A stretch of DNA of 64,000 nt from Pseudomonas syringae (lineage in GTDB: Bacteria > Pseudomonadota > Gammaproteobacteria > Pseudomonadales > Pseudomonadaceae). The notes beneath the pieces were generated by a model that was not told the DNA's origin, made no database searches, and worked only from the letters and a program-made list of their open reading frames with translations. Below are positions 20,527 to 29,600 of this stretch, piece after piece. Each line of letters starts with the position of its first letter. Position 1 is the stretch's first letter. Made by a program: the position numbers and the translations under genes. The DNA is taken from the NCBI RefSeq assembly GCF_001698815.1, contig NZ_LGSI01000003.1:31007-95006 (forward strand), read 5' to 3'.

Positions 20527-20823
20527 TCAGGGATAGCCGAGCACCGATTTGATCTGCCCCAGGTGCTGGGTGATCCAGCCCCGGTCAATGGCGCCCCAGT
20601 CACGAATCCGGTAATGCCCGGCGTGATTGCGCGCGCCGTCCTGCTGCTCGAACTCGCACTGGATATCCAGATCGGCCAGCGCCGCAATGGTGTCCTGCGC
20701 GGTGCGACGCGGCATGCCGGTGACCTCGATCAACGCTGGTACGCTGCTGGCGAGCTGGCTGTCGATCAGATACGCCACGTAAAGCCGACGGTAGAAACTG
20801 CTTTTGGTCTTGCTGACGTCCAT
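20527..20823 (-). CDS. Small winged-helix DNA-binding-like protein
   Basis: This 98-residue protein (MDVSKTKSSFYRRLYVAYLI...) contains a helix-turn-helix-like stretch VPALIEVTGMPRRTAQDTIAALADL (about residues 28-52) and a basic/aromatic C-terminal half that resembles a winged helix. It is probably a DNA-binding protein, but I do not recognise targets. The gene lies convergent with elaA, 15 bases from it. The ATG at 20823 is preferred because the upstream extension would read through REP sequence. Confidence 0.65.
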   Translation of the reverse strand: MDVSKTKSSFYRRLYVAYLIDSQLASSVPALIEVTGMPRRTAQDTIAALADLDIQCEFEQQDGARNHAGHYRIRDWGAIDRGWITQHLGQIKSVLGYP

Positions 20824-20861
20824 GGTCCGAATCCTTGCTCTATAAAATCGAATACCCGCCC

Positions 20862-20928
20862 CGTAGGAGCGAACTTGTGTGGGCCACTTCGCGAGCAAGC
20901 TCGCTCCCACACAAGTTGGCTCCTACAA
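20862..20928. repeat. Nested REP palindrome, GAACTTGTGTGGG type
   Basis: An inner unit TTCGCGAGCAAGCTCGCTCCCAC is enclosed by outer arms GTAGGAGCGAACTTGTGTGGG and CCCACACAAGTTGGCTCCTAC. The right outer arm supplies the stop codon (TAG on the minus strand, 20923-20925) of the YgjP-like gene. Confidence 0.8.
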
Positions 20929-21435
20929 GGGTCCGCGCTGCATATCCCGCCACGTCAGGTAAATCCGCAGATCGAACTCCAACTGGTGATACCCCGGCTG
21001 CATGTGTTCGCACAGCTGATAGAACGCCTTGTTGTGATCCGATTCCTTGAAGTGCGCCAGTTCATGCACGACGATCATTTTCAGGAACTCCGGCGCGGCA
21101 TCCTTGAACAGCGCGGCGACGCGGATTTCCTTCTTGGCCTTGAGCTTGCCGCCCTGAATGCGGGAAATCGTCGAGTGCAGGCCCAGCGCGCGATGGGTCA
21201 GGTCCAGGCGATTATCGAACAGCACTTTGTCGATGTTCGGCGCGTTGCGCAGATGTTCCTGCTTGATTGCCTGGGCGTAGGCGTAAAGCGCCTTGTCGCT
21301 CTGGATCGCATGGCGCTCGGGATAGCGCTGCTGGAGATAATCGCCGAGTTTGTCCTGGGCAATCAGCTGCTGCACCTGCTCCTGAAGAGCGGGCGGATAA
21401 GCCTGAAGGTATTTGAGCGGAGCTGGAGCTGTCAT
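20923..21435 (-). CDS. YgjP-like zinc metallopeptidase-domain protein
   Basis: This 170-residue DUF45/YgjP family protein has the zinc motif HELAHFKESDHNKAFYQLCEH: HExxH, then a downstream His of the WLM/SprT-like arrangement. The YgjP family is of uncertain activity; M48-like peptidase folds and, for E. coli YgjP, pyrophosphatase activity have been proposed. The ATG at 21435 gives MTAPAPLKYLQAYPPALQ. It follows the GGDEF-EAL gene on the same strand with a 53-base gap, so co-transcription is possible. Confidence 0.8.
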   Translation of the reverse strand: MTAPAPLKYLQAYPPALQEQVQQLIAQDKLGDYLQQRYPERHAIQSDKALYAYAQAIKQEHLRNAPNIDKVLFDNRLDLTHRALGLHSTISRIQGGKLKAKKEIRVAALFKDAAPEFLKMIVVHELAHFKESDHNKAFYQLCEHMQPGYHQLEFDLRIYLTWRDMQRGPL

Positions 21436-21488
21436 GAGCGGTGCTACTGATCTCAAAGGCAGAATGCAAAGACGGCAGTGTACAGAAT

Positions 21489-23618
21489 TCAACGGTGTTT
21501 TAGCCCTTGCCAGTCAAACGGCTGCGGGAAGCTCAAGGCGTCTTCGGCGATCATCGGATGCGCGACCAGAAACCCTTGAATCAACTGGCAGCCATTGTCT
21601 TTGAGCCACTGGTATTGCTCGATGGTTTCCACCCCTTCGGCAATGACCAGCACATCCAGATTGCGACACAGCTCGATGATGCTTCTGGCAACGGCCAGGT
21701 CGCGTACCGAGCCAAGCATGCTGGCAACGAAATGCCGGTCGATCTTCAAGGTGTCGATGTCCAGATTGCGCAAATGCGACAGCGAACACTCGCCAACCCC
21801 AAAGTCATCCAGCGCCACTCGAACGCCAATGTCATGCAGCAACTGAATCTGCATGCGACTGTGATTCAGGTTATGCACCAGGGAGGTTTCGGTGATCTCG
21901 ACTTCAAGCTGACCCGGTTTCAAATCAAAACGCTGCATCGCCCGCTGCAACTCAGAAGCCAGATTGGGCATGCTGAACTGGGTGGAACTGACGCTGACGC
22001 TAAGCACCAGATTGGCATCGAAGACTTCGTTCCAGCGCTTACGCTGCGCGGCGCCCTGCTCGAAAATCCAGCCACCGAGCTTGGTGATCAAACGGGTTTC
22101 TTCCAACAACGGAATAAACAGCCCCGGCGGTACGTCGCCGGCACTCGGATGCTGCCAGCGCAACAGCGCCTCGAAGCCACGCAGGCGACCACCTTCGACG
22201 AAAACCTGAGGTTGGTAGACCATAGAAAAATCTTTACCATCGATGGCCGTGCGCACGCTTTCCTCCAGCATCAGCCGTGAGCGGGCGCGGCCGTTCATTT
22301 CCTGATCGAAGAAGCGATATTGCTGACGTCCGGCGCGCTTGGCTTCATACATGGCGATATCCGCCGCCCGCAGCAGACCATCCAGATTGGCGCCGCAGTC
22401 CGGAAAAATGGCAATGCCGATGCTGGCGCCCAGGGTAATGTCCAGGCCGTCGACCTGCCGACGCAGTGATACACGCTCAATGAGTTTTTCCGCGACTTTG
22501 GCGGCGTGCTCGGGAAAATCCAGACCGTCGATGACCACGGTAAATTCGTCACCGCCCATGCGCGCCAGTACGTCATATGGCCGCATACATTCCTTGAGCT
22601 GTTGGGAAACCCAGAGCAGCACCTGATCGCCGGCGTCATGACCAAGGGAATCATTGATGCGCTTGAAGCCATCCAGATCGAGGTAAAGCAGCACCAGAAA
22701 CTTGCCGGCCTGCTCATTGCGCAACAGCAGACCTTCGACGGTCTGGTAGAAACCACGGCGATTGAGCAGCCCGGTCAAGGTATCGGTGACCGCCTGCTGT
22801 TCCAGCTGGCGATACAGATCGCGGACCACTGACATATCCCGAATGCTCAATACCATGGCTTTGCGCTCCACCGGCAATGGCGCGCATGACATTGCCACCG
22901 GCAGCTGGCAACCGGATGTCGTGCGCAGGCTCGCGTCATGCAATCGATAGGATTCGCCGCTGCGATAGTGGCGATAAAAGCCCGACTCGTGCCAGTCCAC
23001 CACCTTCGGCTCGGTCAGGTAGTCGAGCAGCGAAGTCCCGCACAGCTGCTCGACGTCGGCACCGAGCAAACCGCAAATCGCCGGGTTGGCGAAGTTGATC
23101 AAGCCCTTCTCATCGATGACCAGGATGCCTTCGTCGATATTGTCCAGCACCGATGCATTGAAAGCCCTGGCCTCCTCCAGCTCCAGCGACAACTTTTGCA
23201 GGGCGCGGCGATTCTGCTGTTGCTCCAGCAATGCCTGCACTTTGGGCTTTAGGACGTGGGGATCGAAGGGTTTGAACAGGTAATCCACTGCGCCACTGGC
23301 GTAGCCCTTGTGGACGGCATCCCGAGACTGCTCATTGGCGGTGAGAAAGATAATCGGCGTCAGCCGCGTTCGATGGCTGCCGCGCATCAGGCGTGCCACT
23401 TCGAAGCCGTCCATGCCGGGCATCTGAACGTCGAGCAGCACCAGGTCCACCTCTCTTTCGAGAAGGATCGACAGCGCTTCTATCCCGGAACTTGCCGTAA
23501 CAATGCACCAATCCTGACGATTAAGGACGGCACGCATCGTCACCAGATTTTCCGGATAGTCATCAACGACTAACAAAACCGAACAGCCATCACCTGGCTT
23601 GGGTTGCGCGCATTCCAT
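21489..23618 (-). CDS. Response regulator with PAS, GGDEF and EAL domains
   Basis: This 709-residue cytoplasmic protein has, in order: a receiver domain (Asp63 in LLDVQMPGMDG; Lys116 in KPFDP), a PAS domain (about 150-260), a GGDEF domain (GGDEF at 355-359, with an RxxD inhibitory site at 346-349), and an EAL domain (EALLRW at 483-488, EITE at 574-577, DDFG at 604-607, EGVET at 661-665, Gln681). The Asn that ligates metal in active phosphodiesterases is replaced by Ser542 (LSVSVSSTQF instead of SVNxS). The GGDEF domain looks intact, so net cyclic-di-GMP output is uncertain. The ATG at 23618 follows AGAGAAG. Confidence 0.88.
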   Translation of the reverse strand: MECAQPKPGDGCSVLLVVDDYPENLVTMRAVLNRQDWCIVTASSGIEALSILLEREVDLVLLDVQMPGMDGFEVARLMRGSHRTRLTPIIFLTANEQSRDAVHKGYASGAVDYLFKPFDPHVLKPKVQALLEQQQNRRALQKLSLELEEARAFNASVLDNIDEGILVIDEKGLINFANPAICGLLGADVEQLCGTSLLDYLTEPKVVDWHESGFYRHYRSGESYRLHDASLRTTSGCQLPVAMSCAPLPVERKAMVLSIRDMSVVRDLYRQLEQQAVTDTLTGLLNRRGFYQTVEGLLLRNEQAGKFLVLLYLDLDGFKRINDSLGHDAGDQVLLWVSQQLKECMRPYDVLARMGGDEFTVVIDGLDFPEHAAKVAEKLIERVSLRRQVDGLDITLGASIGIAIFPDCGANLDGLLRAADIAMYEAKRAGRQQYRFFDQEMNGRARSRLMLEESVRTAIDGKDFSMVYQPQVFVEGGRLRGFEALLRWQHPSAGDVPPGLFIPLLEETRLITKLGGWIFEQGAAQRKRWNEVFDANLVLSVSVSSTQFSMPNLASELQRAMQRFDLKPGQLEVEITETSLVHNLNHSRMQIQLLHDIGVRVALDDFGVGECSLSHLRNLDIDTLKIDRHFVASMLGSVRDLAVARSIIELCRNLDVLVIAEGVETIEQYQWLKDNGCQLIQGFLVAHPMIAEDALSFPQPFDWQGLKHR

Positions 23619-23936
23619 GCTGCTTCTCTTTTGTGGCCTGACGCCAGGGAATCGGGGAGTCCCCCTTATCCGAATGGCTTTCACTCTAGCCCCGTCCGGG
23701 AAAAACCAGAAGCGAGCTAGCCAAATGCCACCTCTAAACTGAACGCCACCCGACTAACGGTAGGGCGCTGTAACCCTTAGCCTGTCAGCCGCGCGGCGAA
23801 AATGGCGGCACTTTGACGTCAGACGTTCGACAAAATTCCATTAACAAACAGTTTTTCAGACCGTATAACCAATAACCCCAAAGCCGCGAGCTAGACGCTT
23901 GGTGCTGGCAATGAGACATAGTGGACGACTGAAAAA
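23619..23936. other. Divergent intergenic region, GGDEF-EAL gene and alginate lyase
   Basis: These 318 bases separate divergent starts. No REP unit or gene is seen. It must contain both promoters, but no box was convincing enough to mark. Confidence 0.45.
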
Positions 23937-24608
23937 ATGATTGATCTTTCTTCTTGGAATCTGAGCATCCCGGTAGGCTCGCCGCCGAAGACCATCGAAA
24001 CCGCGCAGCTGGTCAAAGGCTACGACGGCAAGTATTTCAACTCGGGTTCCGGCTCGATTTTCTTCTGGGCGCCGGTCACTGGAGCACGCACCGCCAACGC
24101 CATTTACCCGCGCAGCGAATTGCGCGAAACCTGGTCGGACGGCTCGCTGCACAACTGGCTGTATCCCGACGCCGACAACTATTTGAACGCCACCCTGGAA
24201 GTCAATCAGGTTCCGTCCTCGGGCAAAATCGTCATCGGCCAGATTCACGCCTATAACAGCACCGAGCCCATGCTGAAGGTCGAGTATCAGTACAAGGACA
24301 GCACCGGATCGGGGAACATCGTCGCCAAGGTACGCAACCGCTTCGACGACAAGAAAAGCCGCGTCGTCCAGATCGCCGAAGGCGTACCGCTGAATGAGAA
24401 ATTCAAATACATCATCCACCTCAGCCCCGGCGGCGAGCTGAGCATCAGCGCCAGAAACATGAACTGGAGCACGCCAATCAGCGCCACCTGGCGTGACAAA
24501 CCGTTGTATTTCAAAGCGGGCGTGTATACGCAGGATCATTCCGGCTATAGCAATGAAGGCGGCAAGGCGACCTTCTATAACCTGGATATTGATCACAACA
24601 AGACTTAA
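23937..24608 (+). CDS. Family PL7 alginate lyase, no signal peptide
   Basis: This 223-residue protein shows the three PL7 signatures in order: YPRSELRE (residues 57-64), QIH (residues 101-103, in VIGQIHAY) and YFKAGVYTQ (about 191-199). These supply the catalytic Arg, Gln, His and Tyr for beta-elimination of alginate. The Ile in QIH is usually associated with activity on G-containing alginate, against QVH for poly-M. There is no signal peptide, so the enzyme appears cytoplasmic; P. aeruginosa PA1167 is a similar PL7 protein lacking one. Start context is weak (GACTGAAAAA ATG). Confidence 0.9.
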   Translation: MIDLSSWNLSIPVGSPPKTIETAQLVKGYDGKYFNSGSGSIFFWAPVTGARTANAIYPRSELRETWSDGSLHNWLYPDADNYLNATLEVNQVPSSGKIVIGQIHAYNSTEPMLKVEYQYKDSTGSGNIVAKVRNRFDDKKSRVVQIAEGVPLNEKFKYIIHLSPGGELSISARNMNWSTPISATWRDKPLYFKAGVYTQDHSGYSNEGGKATFYNLDIDHNKT

Positions 24609-24623
24609 GCCCACCACAAGCCT

Positions 24624-24730
24624 CGTTGGAGCGAGGCTTGCCCGCGAAGGCGTTATTCCAGGTCACGTATATATCGCCTGGAATAACGGTTCGCGGGCAA
24701 GTCGGAACGCCGCCCGCTCGCTCCAACGGG
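24624..24730. repeat. Long REP hairpin with a modified right arm
   Basis: GTTGGAGCGAGGCTTGCCCGCGAA (from 24625) faces a right arm in which about 15 extra bases (TCGGAACGCCGCCCG) sit between GCGGGCAAG and CTCGCTCCAAC. Between the arms CGTTATTCCAGG pairs with CCTGGAATAACG, extending the hairpin. It separates the convergent alginate lyase and putP genes and could act as a bidirectional terminator. Confidence 0.82.
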
Positions 24731-24743
24731 TTACGCGTAGAAG

Positions 24744-26234
24744 TTAACGCGTTGCATCCTGGAACTCTTTCTCGGCCAGTGCAAAACGCGTTTGCATGCC
24801 AACCGATGGACCTTTGCCCATCAGGCTGAAGATGACGATGGCGATGCTGGCGAAGAGGAAGCCGGGGATGATTTCGTACAGGCCCCAGATGCTGAAGTTC
24901 TTCCAGACGATCACGGTAATGGCACCCACCAGAATCCCGGCCAGTGCGCCGTTGCGGGTCATGCCTTTCCACAGTACCGAGATCAGCACCACCGGACCAA
25001 ACGCAGCACCGAAGCCAGCCCAGGCGTAGCTCACCAGGCCCAGCACGCGGTTTTCCGGGTTGGCCGCCAGCAGAATCGCGATCACTGCAATCAGCAACAC
25101 CATGGCGCGGCCGACCCAGACCAGTTCGTTCTGGGAAGCTTTTTTACGCAGGAAGGCTTTATAGAAGTCTTCGGTCAGGGCGCTGGAGCACACCAGTAAC
25201 TGGCAGCTCAACGTACTCATGACGGCAGCAAGAATCGCCGACAGCAGCACACCGGTGATCCACGGATTGAACAGCAGCTTGGCCAGTTCGATGAATACCC
25301 GCTCCGGGTTGTCTGTCACAGGACCGGCAACTTCCGGGTGCGCCGAGAAGTAAGCGATGCCGAAGAAACCAGCGGCCACGGTGCCGCCCAGGCACAGGAT
25401 CATCCAGGTCATGGAGATACGACGGGCGCTGGCAATGGACTTCACCGAATCGGCAGCCATGAAGCGCGCCAGGATATGCGGCTGACCGAAGTAGCCCAGG
25501 CCCCAGCCCATCAGGGAAATGATGCCGATGAACGTGGTGTTCTTGAACATGTCGAACGCGCCAGGGTCCTTGGCTTCGATGGCCAGGAAGGTCGCGTCGA
25601 TGCCGCCGGTGGCTAGCAACACGATGATCGGCGTGAGGATCAAGGCGAAGATCATCAGCGTCGCCTGAACCGTGTCAGTCCAGCTTACGGCCAGGAAACC
25701 ACCCACGAAGGTGTAGGCAATCGTCGCCGCAGCGCCCGCCCACAAGGCAGTTTCGTAAGACATGCCGAAGGTGCTTTCGAATAACCGCGCGCCGGCCACA
25801 ATCCCGGAAGCACAATAAATAGTGAAGAACACCAGGATCACCACCGCCGCAATGATGCGTAGCAGGCCACTCGTGTCTTCAAATCGGCTGGTGAAGTAAT
25901 CCGGCAGGGTCAAGGCGTCGCCGTTGTGCTCGGTCTGCACGCGCAGACGACCGGCCACGAACAGCCAATTCAAATAGGCGCCTACGATCAGGCCAATGGC
26001 GATCCAGCTTTCCGACAGGCCGGACATATAGATGGCGCCGGGCAAGCCCATGAGCAACCAGCCGCTCATGTCCGATGCGCCAGCCGAAAGTGCAGTAACG
26101 AAACTGCCCAGGCTGCGGCCACCGAGGATGTAATCCGAGAGGTTATTGGTGGAGCGATAAGCCATAAGGCCAATTAATACCATCGCAGCGATGTAGATCA
26201 CGAAGGTGATGAGGGTGGGATTGCTGACACTCAT
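24744..26234 (-). CDS. putP: Sodium/proline symporter
   Basis: This 496-residue SSS-family transporter imports proline with Na+. The family start MSVSNPTLITFVIYIAAM and the Na+-binding region LSAGASDMSGWLLMGLPGA (residues 48-66) are evident, and the length is near that of E. coli PutP (502). The ATG at 26234 follows AAGG; an extended frame reaching 26408 would read through the control region containing PutA operators and is rejected. It is divergent from putA. Confidence 0.94.
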   Translation of the reverse strand: MSVSNPTLITFVIYIAAMVLIGLMAYRSTNNLSDYILGGRSLGSFVTALSAGASDMSGWLLMGLPGAIYMSGLSESWIAIGLIVGAYLNWLFVAGRLRVQTEHNGDALTLPDYFTSRFEDTSGLLRIIAAVVILVFFTIYCASGIVAGARLFESTFGMSYETALWAGAAATIAYTFVGGFLAVSWTDTVQATLMIFALILTPIIVLLATGGIDATFLAIEAKDPGAFDMFKNTTFIGIISLMGWGLGYFGQPHILARFMAADSVKSIASARRISMTWMILCLGGTVAAGFFGIAYFSAHPEVAGPVTDNPERVFIELAKLLFNPWITGVLLSAILAAVMSTLSCQLLVCSSALTEDFYKAFLRKKASQNELVWVGRAMVLLIAVIAILLAANPENRVLGLVSYAWAGFGAAFGPVVLISVLWKGMTRNGALAGILVGAITVIVWKNFSIWGLYEIIPGFLFASIAIVIFSLMGKGPSVGMQTRFALAEKEFQDATR

Positions 26235-26376
26235 TGAATTCTGCCTTGGCATTGTTTTTATAGACGCCGACTGATCTCGTGACCAATGCACCAGCTTCAG
26301 AACATTGATTGCAGACGGCTGTACTGACTGCGCTCTCCAAAGGAAAACGACGGCCGTTCGTGCGGCTTCAAGTGCG

Positions 26377-26448
26377 GTTGCACCGAGGCAACGAATCCTA
26401 TTCAACAACGGGAATCAGGTGCAACCCTTATTTTCAGATAAGTTGCAC
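26377..26448. promoter_or_regulatory. PutA operator cluster, putP side
   Basis: Three GTTGCAC sites lie at 26377-26383 (+), 26419-26425 (-) and 26442-26448 (+). GTTGCA is the core recognised by the PutA ribbon-helix-helix domain in E. coli. Their placement 140-250 bases upstream of putP suits control of the putP promoter. Confidence 0.75.
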
Positions 26449-26595
26449 CTTTTCGACCAGTTGGCCATTCCCGCCTTTTCGCCCTGCTTTGGCGCAAACA
26501 ACGGTTTTTTCCTGACAAAAAGCCCCCGGATTGCGCACCTGAACGCTCGGAAATTTCATTTGCTGACAAAGGAAGAAATAATCAATGGAAAAAGG

Positions 26596-26612
26596 GTTGC
26601 ACCCGGTTGCAC
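26596..26612 (+). promoter_or_regulatory. Paired PutA operators, putA side
   Basis: Two GTTGCAC direct repeats start exactly 10 bases apart (26596 and 26606), one helical turn, 73-89 bases upstream of putA. This spacing would let two RHH dimers bind the same DNA face. A further GTGCAAC occurs inside putA at 26824-26830. Confidence 0.78.
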
Positions 26613-26684
26613 CTCGGCCATTGCATCGCTAATCTTGTCCGACAACCACGGCCACACCCAAAGTGGCGAAAATGAGGACAGCAC

Positions 26685-29600
26685 ATGGCGACCACCACTC
26701 TGGGTGTCAAACTCGACGACCCGACCCGCGAGCGATTGAAAGCCGCCGCCCACTCCATCGACCGCACGCCGCACTGGTTGATCAAGCAGGCGATTTTCAA
26801 TTACCTGGAAAAGCTCGAAGGTGGTGCAACCCTTTCTGAACTCAACGGTTTGATCAGCAAAGACGGCGACGACCATGGCGAGCTGCCAGTCGACGCAGTG
26901 CATCAATGCTTCCTCGAATTCGCCGAAAGTATCCTGCCGCAATCCGTGCTGCGTGCCGCGATCACCTCGGCTTATCGCCGCCCGGAGCAGGAAGTCGTGC
27001 CAATGCTCATCGAGCAGGCGCGTCTGCCAGTGTCGATGGCCGAAGCGACCAACAAGCTGGCTGCGTCCATTGCGGAAAAACTGCGCAATCAGAAAAGCGC
27101 CGGCGGCCGTGCAGGCATCGTCCAAGGTCTGCTGCAGGAGTTTTCCCTGTCGTCCCAGGAAGGCGTGGCGCTGATGTGCCTGGCCGAAGCGCTGTTGCGC
27201 ATCCCGGACAAAGGCACCCGCGATGCATTGATCCGCGACAAGATCAGCACCGGCAATTGGCACCCGCACTTGGGCAACAGCCCGTCGCTGTTCGTCAACG
27301 CGGCAACCTGGGGCTTGTTGCTGACCGGCAAACTGGTCGCCACTCACAATGAAACGGGCCTGACTTCCTCCCTGAGCCGCATCATCGGCAAGAGCGGCGA
27401 GCCGATGATCCGCAAAGGCGTGGACATGGCCATGCGCTTGATGGGCGAGCAGTTCGTCACCGGCGAAACCATCGCTGAAGCCCTGGCCAACGCGAGCAAG
27501 TTCGAAGCCAAGGGCTTCCGTTATTCCTACGACATGCTCGGCGAAGCTGCGCTGACCGAACATGACGCGCAGAAATACCTGGCGTCCTACGAGCAGGCGA
27601 TCCACTCCATCGGCAAAGCGTCCCACGGTCGTGGGATTTATGAAGGCCCGGGCATTTCCATCAAGTTGTCGGCACTGCACCCGCGTTACAGCCGCGCGCA
27701 GTACGAGCGGGTGATGGAAGAGTTGTACCCGCGCCTGCTGTCGCTGACCCTGCTGGCCAAGCAATATGACATCGGCCTGAACATCGACGCCGAAGAAGCC
27801 GACCGCCTTGAGCTGTCGCTGGATCTGCTGGAGCGCCTATGTTTCGAGCCGCAGCTGACCGGCTGGAACGGCATCGGCTTCGTGATCCAGGCTTATCAGA
27901 AGCGTTGCCCGTATGTGATCGACTACGTGATTGACCTGGCCCGTCGCAGCCGCCATCGCCTGATGATTCGTCTGGTGAAAGGCGCGTACTGGGACAGCGA
28001 AATCAAGCGCGCCCAGGTTGAAGGTCTGGAAGGCTATCCGGTCTACACCCGTAAGGTGTACACCGACGTTTCCTACATTGCCTGTGCACGCAAACTGCTC
28101 TCGGTGCCGGAAGTCATCTACCCGCAGTTCGCCACGCATAACGCCCACACCTTGTCGGCCATTTACCACATTGCCGGTCAGAACTATTACCCCGGCCAGT
28201 ACGAATTCCAGTGCCTCCACGGCATGGGCGAGCCGCTTTACGAGCAGGTTGTAGGCAAAGTCGCCGATGGCAAGCTGAACCGCCCGTGTCGCGTGTACGC
28301 ACCGGTCGGCACTCACGAAACACTGCTGGCGTATCTGGTACGTCGCCTGCTGGAAAACGGCGCCAACACCTCGTTCGTCAACCGCATCGCCGATCAATCC
28401 ATCTCCATTCAGGAGCTTGTGGCCGATCCAGTGAACCAGATCGAGAAGATGGCAACGCAGGAAGGCGGTTTCGGCCTGCCACACCCGCGTATCCCGCTGC
28501 CGCGTGACTTGTACGGTGCGGAACGCGCCAACTCCAGCGGCATCGATCTGGCCAACGAACACCGTCTGGGTTCGCTGTCCTCGGCGCTGCTGGCCACCGC
28601 GCACAACGACTGGAAAGCCGGCCCGATGCTGGGCAGCCCGGCCAGCGAAGGCGCTGCGGCTCCCGTGCTGAACCCGTCCGACTTGCGTGACGTGGTCGGT
28701 CATGTGCAGGAAGCCAGCCTGGAAGACGTCGATAGCGCCTTGCAGTGCGCCCTGAATGCCGGTCCCATCTGGCAAGCCACGCCGCCAGCCGAACGCGCCG
28801 CGATTCTGGAGCGCGCCGCTGACTTGATGGAAGCCGAGATCCAGCCATTGATGGGCCTGCTGGCCCGTGAAGCCGGCAAGACTTTCGCCAACGCCATCGC
28901 CGAAGTACGCGAAGCCGTGGATTTCCTGCGTTACTACGCCGTGCAGGCCCGCAACGATTTCACCAATGACGCGCACCGTCCGCTGGGTCCGGTGGTTTGC
29001 ATCAGCCCGTGGAACTTCCCGCTGGCAATTTTCAGCGGTCAGGTCGCCGCAGCGCTGGCCGCCGGTAACCCGGTCCTGGCCAAACCTGCCGAACAAACGC
29101 CGCTGGTGGCTGCACAAGCCGTGCGCATCTTGCTCGAAGCCGGGATTCCTGAAGGCGTCGTGCAGTTGTTGCCCGGTCGCGGCGAAACCGTCGGCGCCCG
29201 TCTGGTCGGTGATGATCGGGTCAAAGGCGTGATGTTCACCGGCTCCACCGAAGTCGCGCGGCTGCTGCAACGCAACGTCGCCGGTCGCCTGGATTCACAA
29301 GGTCGTCCTATCCCGCTGATCGCCGAAACCGGTGGCCAGAACGCGATGATCGTCGACTCCTCGGCGCTGACCGAACAAGTGGTCATCGACGTGGTGTCCT
29401 CAGCCTTCGACAGTGCCGGGCAACGCTGCTCCGCCCTGCGCGTGCTGTGCTTGCAGGAAGATTCCGCGGATCGCGTCATCGAAATGCTCAAAGGTGCCAT
29501 GGCCGAATGCCGCCTTGGTAACCCGGAACGCCTGTCCGTGGACATCGGCCCGGTGATCGACGCCGAAGCCAAAGCGGGCATCGAAAAACACATCCAGGCC

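Larger units (their letters stand above)
26235..26684. promoter_or_regulatory. putP-putA divergent control region
   Basis: These 450 bases hold no gene. They carry five exact GTTGCAC motifs (26377-26383, 26419-26425 in reverse, 26442-26448, 26596-26602, 26606-26612), grouped in one cluster towards putP and one just upstream of putA. Confidence 0.8.
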
